The notes below the pieces were generated by a model, which worked only from the letters and a program-made list of their open reading frames with translations, was not told the DNA's origin and did not search any database. From JANXQE01 sp035651635 (GTDB lineage: Bacteria > Verrucomicrobiota > Verrucomicrobiia > Limisphaerales > UBA8199), in assembly GCA_035651635.1 (NCBI GenBank), contig DASRFK010000193.1, positions 1-8,288 of the forward strand: a stretch of DNA of 8,288 bases. The letters run 5' to 3'. Below are positions 6,972-8,288 of the stretch, one piece after another. The translations under genes and the position numbers were made by a program. Each line of letters opens with the position of its first letter. Position 1 is the stretch's first letter.

Positions 6972-7121
6972 ATGAAGCGGGTTAAAGTCGCGCTGGCTGT
7001 TTTGCTCGCTGGTTCCGGTATGATTTTGACCCAGGGTCGCGCGAGGAACGTTCAACCCTGGGCTGGAGGACGAAATCCCTTTGGGATTCTCTTTTGGATA
7101 GGGATGATGCGCCCTATGTAA
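6972..7121 (+). CDS. Possible small exported protein or truncated gene start (49 aa)
   Basis: An ATG at 6972 is preceded by AGGG with a 7-nt gap, a good ribosome site. It opens a 49-codon frame ending in TAA at 7119-7121. The N-terminus (MKRVKVALAVLLAGSG) is a textbook signal peptide: basic start, hydrophobic core, possible cleavage after QGRA at about residue 24. The remaining 25 residues (RNVQPWAGG... to ...MMRPM) are Gly/Trp/Met-rich with no known domain. This second half coincides with inverted repeats at 7030-7088. It may therefore be a broken gene whose signal sequence now reads into a repeat element, or it may be a real small secreted peptide. The family is not recognised. Confidence 0.35.
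   Translation: MKRVKVALAVLLAGSGMILTQGRARNVQPWAGGRNPFGILFWIGMMRPM
7030..7088. repeat. Pair of inverted repeats within the small ORF
   Basis: CCCAGGGT (7030-7037) pairs with ACCCTGGG (7055-7062) across 17 nt. AATCCC (7074-7079) pairs with GGGATT (7083-7088) across TTT and is followed by CTCTTTT. The second hairpin has a terminator-like layout. From memory, this sequence style recurs between genes in large Verrucomicrobia and Planctomycetes genomes, which needs a search to confirm. Confidence 0.45.
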
Positions 7122-7142
7122 TCAGGTCTGTGTCCAGGGCCA

Positions 7143-7162
7143 AAGCCCGAAGGCCGAATCCG
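7143..7162 (+). repeat. Short third copy of the AAATCCG-like heptamer
   Basis: AAGCCCG (7143-7149), AAGGCCG (7150-7156) and a 6-nt AATCCG (7157-7162) belong to the family seen at 575-630 and 758-812. Both full units occur identically in the first array. It is too short to judge on its own. Confidence 0.5.
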
Positions 7163-7208
7163 ATTCGCTTATCGCACTGCCAGGGCGGCCTGAAGGCGGG
7201 ACACCAAA

Positions 7209-7234
7209 CCGCCAGCCACTTAAGTGGCTGGCGG
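7209..7234 (-). terminator. Perfect 26-bp palindrome, likely terminator of the 7262-7918 gene
   Basis: CCGCCAGCCAC and GTGGCTGGCGG form a perfect 11-bp GC-rich stem closed by TTAA, which is itself self-complementary. On the minus strand it begins 28 nt after the stop codon of the exported-protein gene (7262) and is followed by TTTGG, a weak T-run. The symmetry means it could also stop transcription coming from the small ORF on the plus strand. A palindromic protein-binding site is the alternative. Confidence 0.6.
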
Positions 7235-7261
7235 CAATTATTGAAACACTAACCCGTACGT

Positions 7262-7918
7262 TCAAACGTTGGGAGGCGGCGCGCTGGAGACTACTTCAAG
7301 AGTGTTGCCTTCGAGGCGGAAAGTACCTTCCAACAGAATGGAGTTTGCGTTCTGGTCCCCCCAACCCGACACTGCCGCGTCCAGTCCGGTCCGAGTCGTC
7401 CCGGCCGGGGAAGTTGCGGACGAATCGACCGCTACGCCCTGCACATCGAAATGGAGAGTTAACGGGGAGGAGCCGGCCGAATCGACCAACGCCAGACGTT
7501 GGATGCTGTATTCGGTGGAACTGGCACGGCCGGTTTTGAGGTTTAATTCCGAGCTGCTCACGGAAGCGCTCTTAACCTCATACTGGAAGAATGAGGTCAC
7601 ATCGACCGAGGTGGTTCCGTCGCGAACCGCGATGGAGGAAGTACCGCCGCCCAACGGGGTAATGAGCACCAGGTTGGCGGTGGAAGAGAAACTGTTTCCG
7701 GTCGCCGTACCAAGCTGTTTGATGACGTCAGCGGAATTGACGCGGACGAACCGAACGCTCGTGGTGACAACGTTTCGATTGGTCACGGTCTGACCTTGGG
7801 CGATGCCGTCCAGGTGGATTCTTAGATCCTGGACGAGATTGGTTTGATCGGCGCGCGCGTGGGCGAGCGGCGAAAGAAGTAATGCAACGATGGCGGATAA
7901 CTGGAGGTAGTGATTCAT
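7262..7918 (-). CDS. Exported protein of unknown function
   Basis: A 218-aa protein with a clear signal peptide: hydrophobic LSAIVALLLSPLA followed by an AxA site (A21-R22-A23), cleavage before D24. The mature part of about 195 residues is rich in Ser, Thr, Val and Gly, has no cysteine and no transmembrane helix, and alternates polar and hydrophobic residues as expected for a beta-rich periplasmic or surface protein. No domain, lipobox or C-terminal sorting motif is recognised; it ends in SSAPPPNV. The ATG at 7918 is supported by the signal peptide and by an AAGG a few bases upstream. A sigma-54-like promoter lies about 60 bp upstream and a strong palindromic terminator 28 nt downstream, so it is probably a single-gene transcript. 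Confidence 0.8.
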   Translation of the reverse strand: MNHYLQLSAIVALLLSPLAHARADQTNLVQDLRIHLDGIAQGQTVTNRNVVTTSVRFVRVNSADVIKQLGTATGNSFSSTANLVLITPLGGGTSSIAVRDGTTSVDVTSFFQYEVKSASVSSSELNLKTGRASSTEYSIQRLALVDSAGSSPLTLHFDVQGVAVDSSATSPAGTTRTGLDAAVSGWGDQNANSILLEGTFRLEGNTLEVVSSAPPPNV

Positions 7919-7978
7919 GACCTTAGCTTTTTTGTTAATAAACTGCTTTCCTCGCCGACGCCCTCGATAGGGCCATAT

Positions 7979-7994
7979 AGCATTGGTTATGCCA
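7979..7994 (-). promoter_or_regulatory. Sigma-54-like promoter (-24/-12) for the exported-protein gene
   Basis: On the minus strand the 16-mer TGGCATAACCAATGCT has the -24 TGGCA and the -12 TGC[A/T] core with the essential GG-N10-GC spacing (consensus TGGCACG-N4-TTGCA/T). It differs at the bases after TGGCA and at the first T of the -12 box. Transcription would begin near 7969, leaving a 5' leader of about 50 nt before the ATG at 7918. No activator binding site was identified. A TTGACA at 8021-8016 lies further upstream, but no -10 box is properly spaced from it. Confidence 0.45.
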
Positions 7995-8059
7995 GAGTGT
8001 ATGATTGATGGACTTTGTCAAGCCCTGGTTTACAGATTCCTGGACGGTCTATGGCTGAA

Positions 8060-8288
8060 TCAGTAATCAGGTAACCATGAGGGGTTGGAGACAGTTACGA
8101 GCTTGAAGGCTTTATTGCCAGTCTGAGCGGACATGAAATCGTAAAAGCCGCTCATGGAGGCTTGGCGCCGGTCCTTGCAATGGCTAATCCAGTGCACGGC
8201 CACACTTACCACTGCCCGACGGATAACGGCCAAGTTCATCACGGCATTGGTTTTTCGGACACGGCTGCGGTCCTCACCGGCAATCACA
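8060..8288 (-). CDS. Transposase C-terminus, ISAs1-like (IS4 superfamily), cut by window edge
   Basis: The last 75-76 codons of a gene that enters from beyond the right edge. The visible start (VIAGEDRSRVRKTNAVMNL, then AVIRR) matches the conserved GEDRSRVR..NA..NLAVIRR block near the C-terminus of ISAs1-family DDE transposases. The rest (GFYDFMSAQTGNKAF, then ...SWLPDY) is a tail I associate with verrucomicrobial variants, from memory. The GTG at 8287 is an internal codon rather than a start. The catalytic acidic residues and the left part of the element lie outside the window, so it is unknown whether the copy is intact. No terminal inverted repeat could be fixed between 7995 and 8060. Confidence 0.72.
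   Translation of the reverse strand, partial: VIAGEDRSRVRKTNAVMNLAVIRRAVVSVAVHWISHCKDRRQASMSGFYDFMSAQTGNKAFKLVTVSNPSWLPDY

Noticed and set aside
8016..8021. Sigma-70 -35 box (TTGACA) on the minus strand for the 7262-7918 gene
   Set aside because: The nearest -10-like hexamer (TACACT) is only 14 nt away, too short, and no TATAAT-like box occurs at 16-18 nt.

Overview
The window looks like chromosomal DNA of a GC-rich soil or sediment bacterium. The most likely group is Verrucomicrobiota (Pedosphaera/Limisphaerales type), an inference from memory of similar genomes. The reasons are secreted esterase-like hydrolases, long spacers packed with short 7-bp repeats and palindromes, and a transposase tail of the ISAs1 kind. 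No rRNA, tRNA or CRISPR array was seen.

Layout. 13-513 (+) encodes a single-domain response-regulator receiver whose phospho-acceptor Asp is replaced by Ala. 514-932 is non-coding and carries two opposed arrays of an AAATCCG-like heptamer. 933-2882 (+) encodes a complete MsbA-type ABC exporter half-transporter. It converges on 3066-5387 (-), a secreted protein with two alpha/beta-hydrolase domains, the first catalytically dead and the second apparently intact. The 183-bp convergent gap is mostly two further heptamer arrays (RGTTACA x10 and CTCGCCA-like x5). 5388-5672 is a divergent spacer with alternative hairpins. 5673-6686 (+) encodes a secreted esterase of the enterochelin-esterase/esterase D type, and a fourth heptamer array starts in its last codon. 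6687-7261 is mostly non-coding and rich in hairpins, with a possible 49-aa signal-peptide ORF (6972-7121) and a perfect 26-bp palindrome (7209-7234) that probably terminates the next gene. 7262-7918 (-) encodes an unrecognised exported protein with a sigma-54-like promoter upstream. 8060-8288 (-) is the C-terminal part of a transposase cut by the window edge.

How the genes work together. No operon is evident; the genes are mostly single and convergent or divergent. The divergent pair of secreted hydrolases at 3066-5387 and 5673-6686 could share a substrate, such as acylated polysaccharides or other esters, but this rests only on proximity and fold. The most unusual feature is that four unrelated sequence families in the spacers all use a 7-bp unit. 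This recalls the heptanucleotide STRR repeats of heterocystous cyanobacteria and is worth a genome-wide check.
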